Shown: one piece after another, positions 38,523-47,382 of the stretch | Layout of the letters: each line of letters opens with the position of its first letter | Numbering within the stretch: position 1 is the first letter of the stretch | Source of the DNA: Bradyrhizobium sp. U87765 SZCCT0048 | GTDB lineage: Bacteria; Pseudomonadota; Alphaproteobacteria; Rhizobiales; Xanthobacteraceae | Reading direction: 5' to 3' | Length of the DNA: 64,000 bases | NCBI RefSeq assembly: GCF_018131225.1 | Contig: NZ_JAFCMM010000004.1 | Span: 62,001-126,000 of the forward strand | The notes under the pieces: model-generated | Seen by the model: only the letters and a program-made list of their open reading frames with translations | Told to the model about the DNA's origin: nothing | Databases searched by the model: none | Program-made: the position numbers and the translations under genes

Positions 38523-39779
38523 TCAGCTTGATTTTGATTTCAGCATTGCGGTTGTCAACGGCACAAGCAAGATCCCGCGTCCCTCCAGGGTCCTGGCCCA
38601 GGCATTGATGCGTTCGACCGAGATCGGCAGCGCCGAGGCGATGCCGATGGCGACGCCGCGCTCGCGGGCGATGGTTTCCAGCTTGCCGAGCGCGCGATCG
38701 ATCTCGGCGGCGGAGGGCACCGCATCGATGCTGGCGTCGGCGCGGGCGTAGGGCAGCGATGCCGTCTCCGCCGCCTGCGAGGCAACGCTGCGGGGCGAAG
38801 TGCCGTCGTCGAGGTAGGACAGGCCGCGCTTGGCGGCCTCCTTGAGCAGTGGCTGCATCGCCGCGTCGGTGGCGACGAAGCGCGCACCCATGAAATTGGC
38901 GAGGCCGACATAGCCCTGGATGCGGCTGAGATGCCAGTACAGGCGGTCGAGGTTCTGGTCCTGGGGCAGCGAGGCCAGCAGCGTTTGCGGGCCCGGATCG
39001 TTGTCGGGGTAGTCGAACGGCTCCATCGGCACCTGGAGCAGCAGCTCGTGCTTCTGCGTCCGCGCCCGCTCGGCGAGCTTTGCGGGATCGGCGCCGTAGG
39101 GTGTGAAGGCAAGGGTCACCGCGGCAGGAAGCTTGACGATGGCGTCGGCGGTCTTGGCCGCGCCGACCCCGAGGCCGGTAACGACGATGGCGATGCTCGG
39201 CATCTTCGCCGCCTTGGCGCGGTCGGCGTCGGTGCCGCCGGCGTAGGCACGGAACGGCTTGAGGCCGTCGGCAATCACCGGAATCATTCCGTGGCGGGAT
39301 TTTTCGAGGAGGCGCGGATTGATGCCGGCGGCGACGGTCGTCACGACGCCATCGGCGTCGCCGGCGCCCGCGTCGGTGGTCGCCACCACGACATCGCGCC
39401 GGGTGCCGCTCGAGCCGTCGATAATGGTGATGGTCTTCTGGCCGGCGCCCGGCTCCACGGCCTTGTCCGCGGTCTTCTCGCCGCCCTTGTCCGTGCCCTT
39501 GTCGGTTCCTTTGGCCGCAGCCTCCCGCTTCGGCGGTTCGGCCGCCGGCGCCCTGGCCGGCTTGTCGCCAGGCAGGGCGGCCGGATCATAGGTCAGGCGG
39601 ACCAGCGGCTCGCCGCCGAGCGGGTTGTCGTTGAACAGCGCGAAGCCGGCGAAGGTGACCAGGAACAGGCCGAGCCCGATGGCGATCGCCTGGGGCGGCG
39701 TCACGGGCAGGCGGGGGCGGAACCGCCGTTTCCGCGCCGGGCCTTGCCCCAGAGGTGCGCTCAGATCGTCGGTCGTCAC
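38523..39779 (-). CDS. Divergent polysaccharide deacetylase (YibQ/DUF610), degenerate active site
   Basis: 418 residues: one N-terminal membrane helix (about 31-49), a Lys/Asp/Pro-rich linker (about 60-115), and a NodB-like barrel from about 195. The family's metal and catalytic positions appear lost. The expected DDLG is TGLG (201-204), the usual His of the H-x-P-M-E-P strand is Gln (LLQVPMEP, 247-254), and the N-H-M-G-S-R motif is NFMGAR (295-300). It sits between ctpA and rppH, as in relatives. A structural or binding role is more likely than hydrolysis. Confidence 0.85.
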   Translation of the reverse strand: MTTDDLSAPLGQGPARKRRFRPRLPVTPPQAIAIGLGLFLVTFAGFALFNDNPLGGEPLVRLTYDPAALPGDKPARAPAAEPPKREAAAKGTDKGTDKGGEKTADKAVEPGAGQKTITIIDGSSGTRRDVVVATTDAGAGDADGVVTTVAAGINPRLLEKSRHGMIPVIADGLKPFRAYAGGTDADRAKAAKMPSIAIVVTGLGVGAAKTADAIVKLPAAVTLAFTPYGADPAKLAERARTQKHELLLQVPMEPFDYPDNDPGPQTLLASLPQDQNLDRLYWHLSRIQGYVGLANFMGARFVATDAAMQPLLKEAAKRGLSYLDDGTSPRSVASQAAETASLPYARADASIDAVPSAAEIDRALGKLETIARERGVAIGIASALPISVERINAWARTLEGRGILLVPLTTAMLKSKSS

Positions 39780-39868
39780 GGCCGTTCAAATCCCGCGAAT
39801 CAGTCTGTCGACCCTACCACGATCGCCGCAATCGCTCGTCGGGGAAGGCCCGGTTCCCGCCGGCAACG

Positions 39869-39895
39869 AAAAAGGGCGGCCTCGCGGCCGCCCTT
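39869..39895 (-). terminator. Terminator after ctpA
   Basis: A 9-bp perfect stem (39872-39880 with 39887-39895), extendable by GC pairs into the loop, followed on the minus strand by five T. It closes the rlmH-envC-ctpA transcript and separates it from the deacetylase-like gene. Confidence 0.85.
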
Positions 39896-39922
39896 GCGAA
39901 ATCTGTCGGGTCTCTGCCGCTG

Positions 39923-41278
39923 TCAGTTCGCGGCCTTGGTGGTCGGGGCGTTCGGGGCGGGCGCCGCGGTGTTCGACGCGTTGACCTTGATGCCGTGCAG
40001 CAGGTCGACCGCCGACTTCAGCGCCTTGTCGTCCTTGGCCTCCGGCGGCACGTAGGACTGCGAACCGGTCTCTTCCTGGCCGTCGGCCTTGAGATGGCCG
40101 CGCAGCGAGGCTTCGCCCTTGGTGTCGGTGCGGGACTTGAGCTCGTCCGGCACGTCCTGCAGCACCTCGATGTCCGGGATGATGCCCTTGGCCTGGATCG
40201 ACTTGCCCGACGGCGTGTAGTAGCGCGCCGTGGTCAGGCGCAGCGCGCCGTTGCCCGAGCCGAGCGGGATGATGGTCTGCACCGAGCCCTTGCCGAACGA
40301 GCGGGTGCCGAGCAGCGTCGCGCGCTTGTGGTCCTGCAGGGCACCGGCGACGATTTCCGAGGCCGAGGCCGAACCGCCGTTGATCAGCACGATCAGCGGC
40401 TTGTCCTTGATCAGGTCGGCGGTCTTGGGCTTGGCGGTGCGGCGCTGGGTCTCCTCGGCGTTGCGGCCGCGGGTCGAGACGATCTCGCCGCGTTCGAGGA
40501 ACGCGTCCGACACGGACACCGCTTCTTCCAGCAGGCCGCCCGGGTTGTTGCGCAGGTCGAGGACGAAGCCCTTCACCTTGTCGGCGCCGATCTGGCTGGT
40601 GAGGTTGGTGATCTCGCGCTTGAGGCCTTCGGTGGTCTGTTCGTTGAAGGTGGTGATGCGGATGTAGCCGATATCGCCGTCCTCGACGCGCGCGCGCACC
40701 GAGCGGACGCGGATGTTATCGCGGGTCAGCGTCACCTCGATCGGCTTGTCGGCGCCCTTGCGGACGATCTTGAGCTTGATCTTGGTGTTCACCGGGCCGC
40801 GCATCTTCTCGACGGCCTGGTTCAGGGTGAGGCCCTGCACGGCTTCGTCGTCGAGGTTGGTGATGATGTCATTGGCGAGGATGCCGGCTTTCGAGGCCGG
40901 GGTGTCGTCGATCGGCGACACCACCTTGATCAGGCCGTCCTCCATGGTGACCTCGATGCCGAGGCCGCCGAACTCACCGCGGGTCTGCACCTGCATGTCG
41001 CGGAAGCTCTTGGCATCCATGTAGCTGGAATGCGGATCGAGGCCGGACAGCATGCCGCTGATCGCCGACTCGACCAGCTTGCCGTCATCGGGCTTCTCGA
41101 CATAGTCGCTGCGCACGCGCTCGAAGACGTCGCCGAACAGGTTGAGCTGACGGTAGGTGTCGGAAGACGCGGCACGCGCGCTCGATCCAACCATCACAGC
41201 GCGGGGCTGGGTCATGAAAAGGGTCGCTGCCGCGCCCGCCGCCGCACTGAGAAGAACCAGGGAAGTCTTGCGCATCAT
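39923..41278 (-). CDS. ctpA: Carboxy-terminal processing protease
   Basis: S41-family periplasmic serine protease of 451 residues with an N-terminal signal/anchor (about 5-24), a PDZ domain at about 85-185, and the protease domain. The catalytic dyad is Ser305 in GGSASASEI and Lys330 in SFGKGSVQ, 25 residues apart as in E. coli Prc. Predicted to trim C-termini of envelope proteins such as cell-wall hydrolases. Its ATG lies in the stop region of the EnvC-like gene (4-nt overlap). Confidence 0.95.
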   Translation of the reverse strand: MMRKTSLVLLSAAAGAAATLFMTQPRAVMVGSSARAASSDTYRQLNLFGDVFERVRSDYVEKPDDGKLVESAISGMLSGLDPHSSYMDAKSFRDMQVQTRGEFGGLGIEVTMEDGLIKVVSPIDDTPASKAGILANDIITNLDDEAVQGLTLNQAVEKMRGPVNTKIKLKIVRKGADKPIEVTLTRDNIRVRSVRARVEDGDIGYIRITTFNEQTTEGLKREITNLTSQIGADKVKGFVLDLRNNPGGLLEEAVSVSDAFLERGEIVSTRGRNAEETQRRTAKPKTADLIKDKPLIVLINGGSASASEIVAGALQDHKRATLLGTRSFGKGSVQTIIPLGSGNGALRLTTARYYTPSGKSIQAKGIIPDIEVLQDVPDELKSRTDTKGEASLRGHLKADGQEETGSQSYVPPEAKDDKALKSAVDLLHGIKVNASNTAAPAPNAPTTKAAN

Positions 41279-42729
41279 CCGCGAACCTTTTCGCCTTCAC
41301 TTGCGGCCCACCATGGGCCTGGATCGATCGGAGTCCCGTCCTTTCGGAACTCGACATACAGTACGGGCTGACTGGAGGCTGCCGCCAGGATCGACGCGAC
41401 CTGAGACGTGGTCCCCATTGTCGCCACCGGCTCGCCCGTCAGTACGAACTGGCCGATATTGACCGATATCCGCTCCATCCCGGCTATCAGGACATGATAC
41501 CCGCCGCCGGCATTGAGGATCAAGAGTTGTCCATAGCTGCGGAACGGGCCCGAATAGACAACCCAGCCGTCACACGGGGTTGTGACCTGCGCGCCGGGTT
41601 TCGCTGCCAAAGAAATGCCTTTTTCCAGCCCGCCGGCGCCGTCTGATCCGCCGAAATCGCGGATCTTGCTGCCGTTGACCGGGAACGCCAGCATGCCCTT
41701 GGCCGAGGCGAAGGCGATCGCCGGGCTGAGCCGGCCGGGATCCTTGAGCGCCGCGAAATTGGGCTTGCCGTTGACCGCCGGCGGGGTGCCTTGCTGGCTC
41801 GCCGCGGCGGCGGCCTTGGCGGCGGTCTTGAGGTCCTGCTCCATCCTGGCGATCAGGTCCTGCAGGTTCTCCACCTGGCGGGACAGCGTCAGCGCCCGCT
41901 GGCGCTCGGTCTCCATGTCCTTCTCAGCCGTGCTCTGCTGCTTCTGCCGTTCGTCGATCAGCGCGGCGAGCTGGGTGCGGTCGGTGTTGAGCTTGTCGCG
42001 ATCGGCGGCGAGCTGGTCGCGTTCGTCGCGGATCGACTTGCGCAAACCCACGAGCTCGCCCAGATCGGCCACCAGCGCATCGGCGCGGGAGCGCATCTCC
42101 GGGACCACGGCGCCGAGCAGCATCGCCGTGCGCAGCGACTGCAGTGCATCTTCCGGCCGCACCAGCAGCGCGGGCGGCGCGCGGCGGCCGGCGCGCTGCA
42201 GGGCCGCCAGGACCTCGACGATCTCCGAACGGCGTGAATCCAGCGAGGCGCGGACGCGCTGCTCGCGTTCGTCGAGCGGCCGCAGCCGGCCCTCGGTATC
42301 CGCCATGCGGCTTTCGACGCTGCGCACGCGCGCGGCGATGTCGATGAGCTGCTGGTTGAGCTTGCCGCGGTCCTGACCGAAGGCGGCGATCTCGGCCTTG
42401 AGCTTCTGCTGCAGCTCTTCGGAATTCTTTTGCTGAATGCGCGCGGCGTCGAGCTCCTGCGCGCGCTGCCTGATCGCATCCTCGGACGGCGCGCCGGCGG
42501 TCTTGTCCGTCGTCGGCGCGGCGACCGTGGCGGCCGGCGGCGGCGCCGGGGCCGTCGACGCAGGCTGTGCGGCAGCGGGGCGGGGTGCCTTGCTCTGGGC
42601 CTGCACGACCTGTGGCGCCGCGCCCGCAGCGACCAGCGCCAGCCACAGCGCGGGCGCGGAGGTCGCGCGCAGCCAGCGTTCCTGTTGCACTTGGGCGGAT
42701 CCGGTGCGGTTCATGGTCCAGCGCATCAT
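41275..42729 (-). CDS. EnvC-like murein hydrolase activator (M23/LytM)
   Basis: 484 residues: a signal peptide, an Ala/Pro-rich linker, a long coiled coil (about 85-315), and a C-terminal LytM domain (about 350-470). The LytM zinc ligands are absent: the HxGxD region reads EKGISLAA, and the usual H-x-H strand reads GYHVLIAGME. This is the pattern of EnvC-type activators of amidases rather than active endopeptidases. Overlaps rlmH and ctpA by 4 nt each. Confidence 0.9.
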   Translation of the reverse strand: MMRWTMNRTGSAQVQQERWLRATSAPALWLALVAAGAAPQVVQAQSKAPRPAAAQPASTAPAPPPAATVAAPTTDKTAGAPSEDAIRQRAQELDAARIQQKNSEELQQKLKAEIAAFGQDRGKLNQQLIDIAARVRSVESRMADTEGRLRPLDEREQRVRASLDSRRSEIVEVLAALQRAGRRAPPALLVRPEDALQSLRTAMLLGAVVPEMRSRADALVADLGELVGLRKSIRDERDQLAADRDKLNTDRTQLAALIDERQKQQSTAEKDMETERQRALTLSRQVENLQDLIARMEQDLKTAAKAAAAASQQGTPPAVNGKPNFAALKDPGRLSPAIAFASAKGMLAFPVNGSKIRDFGGSDGAGGLEKGISLAAKPGAQVTTPCDGWVVYSGPFRSYGQLLILNAGGGYHVLIAGMERISVNIGQFVLTGEPVATMGTTSQVASILAAASSQPVLYVEFRKDGTPIDPGPWWAASEGEKVRG

Positions 42730-43208
42730 GCGCGGTGATAGGGGTGGCCGGCCAAAATGGTTGCGGCCCGATATATCTGTTCCAGCAGCATCACCCGGAC
42801 CATCTGATGGGGCCAGGTCGCCGCTCCGAAAGCGATTGCCAAATCAGCCTTGCGCCGCAATTCGGGCGAAAGTCCGTCCGCGCCGCCGATCACGAAGGCC
42901 GTCTGTGCGGTCTGGCTGTCGCGCCAGTTGCCCAGCTGGCGGGCAAAGGTCGTGCTGTCGAGGCTCTTGCCGCGCTCGTCCATTACCACCAGCGCCGAGC
43001 GCTCGGGAATGGCGGCGGTGATTGCGGCGGCCTCCTCGGCCATCCGTGCCGCGGCGTCGCGCGCGCGACTCTCGTTGAGCTCGACGATATCAAGCCCGCG
43101 GAAGCCGAGCTTGCGGCTGAGGTCGGTGAAACGGTCGCGGTAACGCTCTGCCAGCTCCCGTTCGGGACCTTGCTTCAGACGGCCAATGGAAACGACGAGG
43201 ATGCGCAT
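42726..43208 (-). CDS. rlmH: 23S rRNA (pseudouridine1915-N3)-methyltransferase
   Basis: 160 residues from ATG 43208, which gives the family start MRILVVSIGRLK. SPOUT-fold knot motif FVIGGADGLSP and the C-terminal HQMVRVMLLEQIYRA are diagnostic. It methylates pseudouridine 1915 in helix 69 of 23S rRNA. It is followed by the EnvC-like gene through an ATGA overlap and preceded by rsfS. Confidence 0.96.
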   Translation of the reverse strand: MRILVVSIGRLKQGPERELAERYRDRFTDLSRKLGFRGLDIVELNESRARDAAARMAEEAAAITAAIPERSALVVMDERGKSLDSTTFARQLGNWRDSQTAQTAFVIGGADGLSPELRRKADLAIAFGAATWPHQMVRVMLLEQIYRAATILAGHPYHRA

Positions 43209-43357
43209 GCGCGAATCACGAGGGGCGAGGGCTTCGGCCACCTAAAGCCGCTCGCCGTGTCCGGTGCAACCGCTAAGCCGTCGTCGGCGCGACCACGATG
43301 CAGCTCGCCGGACGGGCGGCGAGCGTGCGAAAACGGGACAGTCGTGGCGCGAACGCC

Positions 43358-43753
43358 TCAGCTCTTGCGTGCCGGCTTCTCGCCCGTGGTCAACATCTTC
43401 TCGAGATTGTAGAACTCACGGACTTCCGGCCTGAACACGTGGACGATCACGTCGCCGGAATCGATCAGCACCCAGTCGGCGTTCTGCAGGCCTTCGACGT
43501 GGATGTTCTTGATGCCGGCCTCGCTCAGCCCCTTCATCACGTTTTCCGCGATCGCAGCGACGTGCCGGTTGGCCCGGCCCGTGGTGATGATCACATAGTC
43601 CGTGATGGAGGATTTGCCGCGAAGGTCGATCGTGATCGTTTCTTCCGCCTTCATGTCGTCGAGGCGGGAGAGGATCAGGTTCAGCGTCTCGTCGGCGTCA
43701 GGGCGCGCCTTCAAGACGGCAACGGGCACAGAGCTTGTTCTCGCCCGGGACAA
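43358..43753 (-). CDS. rsfS: Ribosome silencing factor
   Basis: RsfS/DUF143 family protein of up to 131 residues. It binds ribosomal protein L14 to block subunit joining under starvation. Landmarks are ITDYVIITTGRANRHV and the C-terminal WVLIDSGDVIVHVFRPEVREFY (shortened). The start is uncertain: TTG 43753 is used here; no ATG lies upstream of the conserved core. It follows nadD in the conserved order nadD-rsfS-rlmH. Confidence 0.92.
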   Translation of the reverse strand: MSRARTSSVPVAVLKARPDADETLNLILSRLDDMKAEETITIDLRGKSSITDYVIITTGRANRHVAAIAENVMKGLSEAGIKNIHVEGLQNADWVLIDSGDVIVHVFRPEVREFYNLEKMLTTGEKPARKS

Positions 43754-43845
43754 TACAGATGTGGTCAGGGACCATTCCTTTCACTGTATCGCGAGCACCG
43801 AATCCGGTGCCCGGAGGACATACTACGCAGTTTGCGTTAACGCTT

Positions 43846-44523
43846 TCAATCGTCCAGTCGCCGCGGTTCCGCGGCATTCTCGCCGGTGTTGTTTTTCCAG
43901 CTGCCGTCGTGGTTCCGCAGCGCCGTCGACGACAGGTTCAGTTTCAGGCCGGTCAGGAACGTCCACGCCGGGGCGCGGCGGGTGGCGAGCAGTCCGGCGC
44001 TCTGCTCCCCGATGCGATATGGGGCCATGGCCTGCGCGGCGGGAGAGGCCAGCGCACGAATACTTTGCGGGGCACGGTCGATGACCGCGATGGGAACCTG
44101 GCCAGCGATCAGCTGCCAGTTTCTCCAGCGATGGAACTGCGCGAGGTTGTCTGCGCCCATGATCCACACGAAGCGAACATCCGCGCAGCGACGGCGCAGA
44201 TACGCGATGGTATCGGCAGTGTAGCGGGTGCCGATGACGGCTTCGAGACAGGTGATGTCGATGCGCGGGTCGTTGGCGACCGCCTCGGCGGCGGCCGCGC
44301 GCTCGTGCAACTCGTGCAGCGCGCTGGTGTCCTTGAGCGGATTGCCGGGTGACACCAGCCACCACACGCGGTCGAGCCGCAGCCGCTTCATGGTGAACAG
44401 GCTGATGGCGCGATGGGCCGCGTGTGGCGGATTGAACGAGCCGCCGAGCAGACCGATGCGCATGCCGGCGGCATGCGGCGGCACAGCGCGCTCGACGAGA
44501 GCGCTCTCGATCTCGGTGGTCAC
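43846..44523 (-). CDS. nadD: Nicotinate-nucleotide adenylyltransferase
   Basis: 225 residues making deamido-NAD+ from nicotinate mononucleotide and ATP. The nucleotidyltransferase motif GGSFNPPH and the C-terminal LSSTALR motif are both present. GTG 44523 overlaps the proA stop (GTGA), supporting translational coupling. An internal ATG at 44463 directly before the conserved RIGLLGGSF is an alternative start. Confidence 0.94.
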   Translation of the reverse strand: MTTEIESALVERAVPPHAAGMRIGLLGGSFNPPHAAHRAISLFTMKRLRLDRVWWLVSPGNPLKDTSALHELHERAAAAEAVANDPRIDITCLEAVIGTRYTADTIAYLRRRCADVRFVWIMGADNLAQFHRWRNWQLIAGQVPIAVIDRAPQSIRALASPAAQAMAPYRIGEQSAGLLATRRAPAWTFLTGLKLNLSSTALRNHDGSWKNNTGENAAEPRRLDD

Positions 44524-45833
44524 GGACGCGTCTGCCCGGTGCCGTGGATGCGGTACTTGAAGCTCGTCAGCTGTTCGGCGCCAACCGGGCCGCGCGCATG
44601 AAATTTGCCGGTGGCGATGCCGATCTCGGCGCCGAAGCCGAACTCGCCGCCGTCGGCGAACTGTGTCGAGGCGTTATGGAGCACGATCGCCGAATCGACC
44701 TCGTCGAGGAATTTCGCAGCGGCCGCCGCGTCCTCGGTGACGATCGCGTCGGTATGATGCGACCCGTAGCGCTCGATATGCGCGATCGCGTCGTCGACCC
44801 CGTCGACCAGCTTCACCGCGATGATGGCGTCGAGATATTCGGTCGCCCAGTCCTCGTCCGATACCGCAGACACGCGCGCATCGGCGCGCTGCACCTCGGC
44901 GTCGCCGCGCACCTCGCACTTCGCATCGAGCAGCATCGTCACCAGCGGCTTGAGGTGGCTGGATGCGGCGGCGCGCTCGATCAGCAGGGTTTCGGCGGCG
45001 CCGCAGACGCCGGTGCGGCGCATCTTGGCGTTGAGCACGACCTCCTCGGCCATCGCGAGCGGCGCGGTGTGATCGACATAGACGTGGTTGACGCCGTCGA
45101 GATGGGCGAACACCGGCACGCGCGCCTCGGTCTCGACACGGGCAACGAGGCTCTTGCCGCCGCGCGGCACGATCAGGTCGACATTGCCGTCGAGGCCGCC
45201 GAGCAGCAGCCCGACCGCGGCGCGGTCACGGGTCGGCACGAAGCTGATCGCCGCTTCCGGCAGGCCGGCCTCGCGCAGCCCCGCGACGAGGCAGGCATGG
45301 ATGGCGCGGCTGGAGCGAAAGCTGTCCGAGCCGCCGCGCAGGATCACGGCATTGCCGGACTTCAGGCACAGCACGCCGGCATCGGCGGTGACGTTGGGGC
45401 GGCTCTCGAAGATCACGGCGATGACGCCGAGCGGCACGCGCACGCGCTCGATCACCATGCCGTTGGGGCGCTGCCAGCGCTCGGTGATCTTGCCGACGGG
45501 ATCGGCGATCTCGCGCACCACGCGAATGCCGTCGGCCATCGCCGCGATGCGCGCGTCGTTGAGGGTCAGGCGGTCGATCAGGGCGGCAGTGGTGCCGTTG
45601 GCGCGCGCCTCGGCGACATCATCGGCATTGGCGGCAAGGATGTCCGGCGCTGCGGCGCGGATCGCCCGTTCCATGGCCTCCAGCGCACGGTCCTTCTGCG
45701 CGGCCGGCGCCAGCGCCAGCACCCGCGCGGCGGCCTTCGCCTTGCGGGCAAGGTCACGCATCATGGCCGGCAGGTCCGGGTTCCCCTGGAGGTCCTGGGG
45801 AGCGGAGGCGACGGCTTTCAGGGGCGCGGTCAT
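44520..45833 (-). CDS. proA: Glutamate-5-semialdehyde dehydrogenase
   Basis: Second step of proline synthesis: reduces glutamyl-5-phosphate to the semialdehyde. 437 residues from ATG 45833. The upstream in-frame extension has no family similarity. The catalytic Cys is in RRTGVCGAAET, and the ESRPNVTADAGVLCLKSGNA segment (shortened to its core VTADAGVLCLK) is typical. It is 186 bp downstream of proB and overlaps nadD. Confidence 0.95.
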   Translation of the reverse strand: MTAPLKAVASAPQDLQGNPDLPAMMRDLARKAKAAARVLALAPAAQKDRALEAMERAIRAAAPDILAANADDVAEARANGTTAALIDRLTLNDARIAAMADGIRVVREIADPVGKITERWQRPNGMVIERVRVPLGVIAVIFESRPNVTADAGVLCLKSGNAVILRGGSDSFRSSRAIHACLVAGLREAGLPEAAISFVPTRDRAAVGLLLGGLDGNVDLIVPRGGKSLVARVETEARVPVFAHLDGVNHVYVDHTAPLAMAEEVVLNAKMRRTGVCGAAETLLIERAAASSHLKPLVTMLLDAKCEVRGDAEVQRADARVSAVSDEDWATEYLDAIIAVKLVDGVDDAIAHIERYGSHHTDAIVTEDAAAAAKFLDEVDSAIVLHNASTQFADGGEFGFGAEIGIATGKFHARGPVGAEQLTSFKYRIHGTGQTRP

Positions 45834-45982
45834 GGTCGGGTCCAGCACGAGGGGCGAAGGGCGCTCAGGGCACCCCATGATATAAGGTGCTGTCCTAGCA
45901 CTCCAATTCAGGAATCGCGAGGGTCGGGCGCCGCAATGCTGTGATGCAGCGACTGGAACAGTGGGGCGATCCCCGGGGCCCT

Positions 45983-46001
45983 GGTCGGCCAATGGCCGAC
46001 C
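45983..46001. other. Hairpin between proB and proA
   Basis: Perfect 8-bp stem GGTCGGCC-AAT-GGCCGACC in the 186-bp proB-proA gap, 18 bp past the proB stop. There is no T run, so it is not a standard terminator. It might stabilise the proB transcript end or attenuate readthrough into proA. Confidence 0.6.
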
Positions 46002-46019
46002 GTGAGGCGTCCGGGATGC

Positions 46020-47153
46020 TCAGTCCGCGTGCTTCGGGCCGATCACCAGGTCGTCGCGGTGGATCATCTCGGAGCGGCCGGAAATGCCCAGGATGGTCAT
46101 GACCTCGGCCGACGAGCGGCCCTTGATCCGTTCGGCGTTATCGGCGTCGTAGGCGACGAGGCCGCGGCCGATCTCGTGGTTGTCCGGGTCGCGGACAATG
46201 ACCGCGTCGCCCCGGGCGAACTGGCCATCCACCCGGATGACGCCGGCCGGCAGCAGGCTTTTACCGGCGCGCAGCGCCGCCACGGCGCCGGCGTCGATGG
46301 TCAGGGTGCCCCTGGGTTCCAGCGACCCGGCGATCCAGCGCTTGCGGGCAGTCACGGGGTTGGCCGGGGTCAGGAACCAGGTGCAGGGGCCGCCGTCGAC
46401 CACCCGCTGCAGCGGGTGGTCGACCTTGCCGGAAGCGATCAGCATGTGGGTGCCGGCGGTGGTGGCGATCTTGGCGGCCTCGATCTTGGTCGCCATGCCG
46501 CCCCGCGACAGTTCGGATTCCGCCGCCCCGGCCATCGCCTCGATCTCGGCGGTGACGCTCTCGACCAAAGGGATCAGGCGGGCGTCCGGATTGGCGCCGG
46601 GGGGCTTGTCGTAGAGGCCGTCGATGTCGGACAGCAGCACCAGCAGGTCGGCGCTCGCCATGGTGGCGACGCGCGCGGCGAGGCGGTCGTTGTCGCCGTA
46701 GCGGATTTCGTTGGTGGCGACGGTGTCGTTCTCGTTGATGACGGGGACCGCGCGCCATTCCATCAGCTTGCCGAGGGTCGAGCGGGCGTTGAGGTAGCGG
46801 CGGCGCTCCTCGGTGTCCTGCAGGGTGACCAGGATCTGCCCGGTACCGATGTCATGGGCGCCCAGCACCTCCGACCATGTCCGCGCCAGCGCGATCTGGC
46901 CGACGGCCGCCGCCGCCTGGCTCTCCTCCAGCTTCAGCGGGCCGCGCGGCAGCTTCAGCCGGCTGCGCCCGAGCGCGATCGATCCCGACGACACGATCAG
47001 GACGTCGCGTCCGCCGCGATGCAGGGCCGCGACGTCGGCGGCGAGCGCGGCGAGCCAGCTCTCGCGCACCTTGCCCTCGGCGGCGTCGACCAGCAGCGAC
47101 GAGCCGACCTTGACCACGATGCGACGGAAATTGTTCAGCTCGGGACGGGACAT
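46020..47153 (-). CDS. proB: Glutamate 5-kinase
   Basis: First committed step of proline synthesis. 377 residues from ATG 47153: an amino acid kinase domain (RIVVKVGSSLL at the start, SDIDGLYDKPP, RGGMATKIEAA) and a C-terminal PUA domain. Feedback inhibition by proline is the family norm. In relatives obgE commonly precedes proB. Here the next upstream gene is a histidine kinase on the opposite strand. Confidence 0.96.
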   Translation of the reverse strand: MSRPELNNFRRIVVKVGSSLLVDAAEGKVRESWLAALAADVAALHRGGRDVLIVSSGSIALGRSRLKLPRGPLKLEESQAAAAVGQIALARTWSEVLGAHDIGTGQILVTLQDTEERRRYLNARSTLGKLMEWRAVPVINENDTVATNEIRYGDNDRLAARVATMASADLLVLLSDIDGLYDKPPGANPDARLIPLVESVTAEIEAMAGAAESELSRGGMATKIEAAKIATTAGTHMLIASGKVDHPLQRVVDGGPCTWFLTPANPVTARKRWIAGSLEPRGTLTIDAGAVAALRAGKSLLPAGVIRVDGQFARGDAVIVRDPDNHEIGRGLVAYDADNAERIKGRSSAEVMTILGISGRSEMIHRDDLVIGPKHAD

Positions 47154-47382
47154 GATGACTAGGCTTGATGAACAGGCTTTATGATGAGTAGGCTTGGAAT
47201 CCTCGTGACGGGCGCCCTTGGTGCCTGTCAAATCTGACAATTCCCTGTCACAGGACGCCCGGTTTGGCAATTGCGCGGGCCGCAGAAGGATGATGTCACC
47301 ACCGGCCGGGCCGCCTGCCCGCGCCGGCTGCGATCATCCAACGGAGGGAGCGCTTTGCGCCGCTGCGCAATTCCCGTACGCT

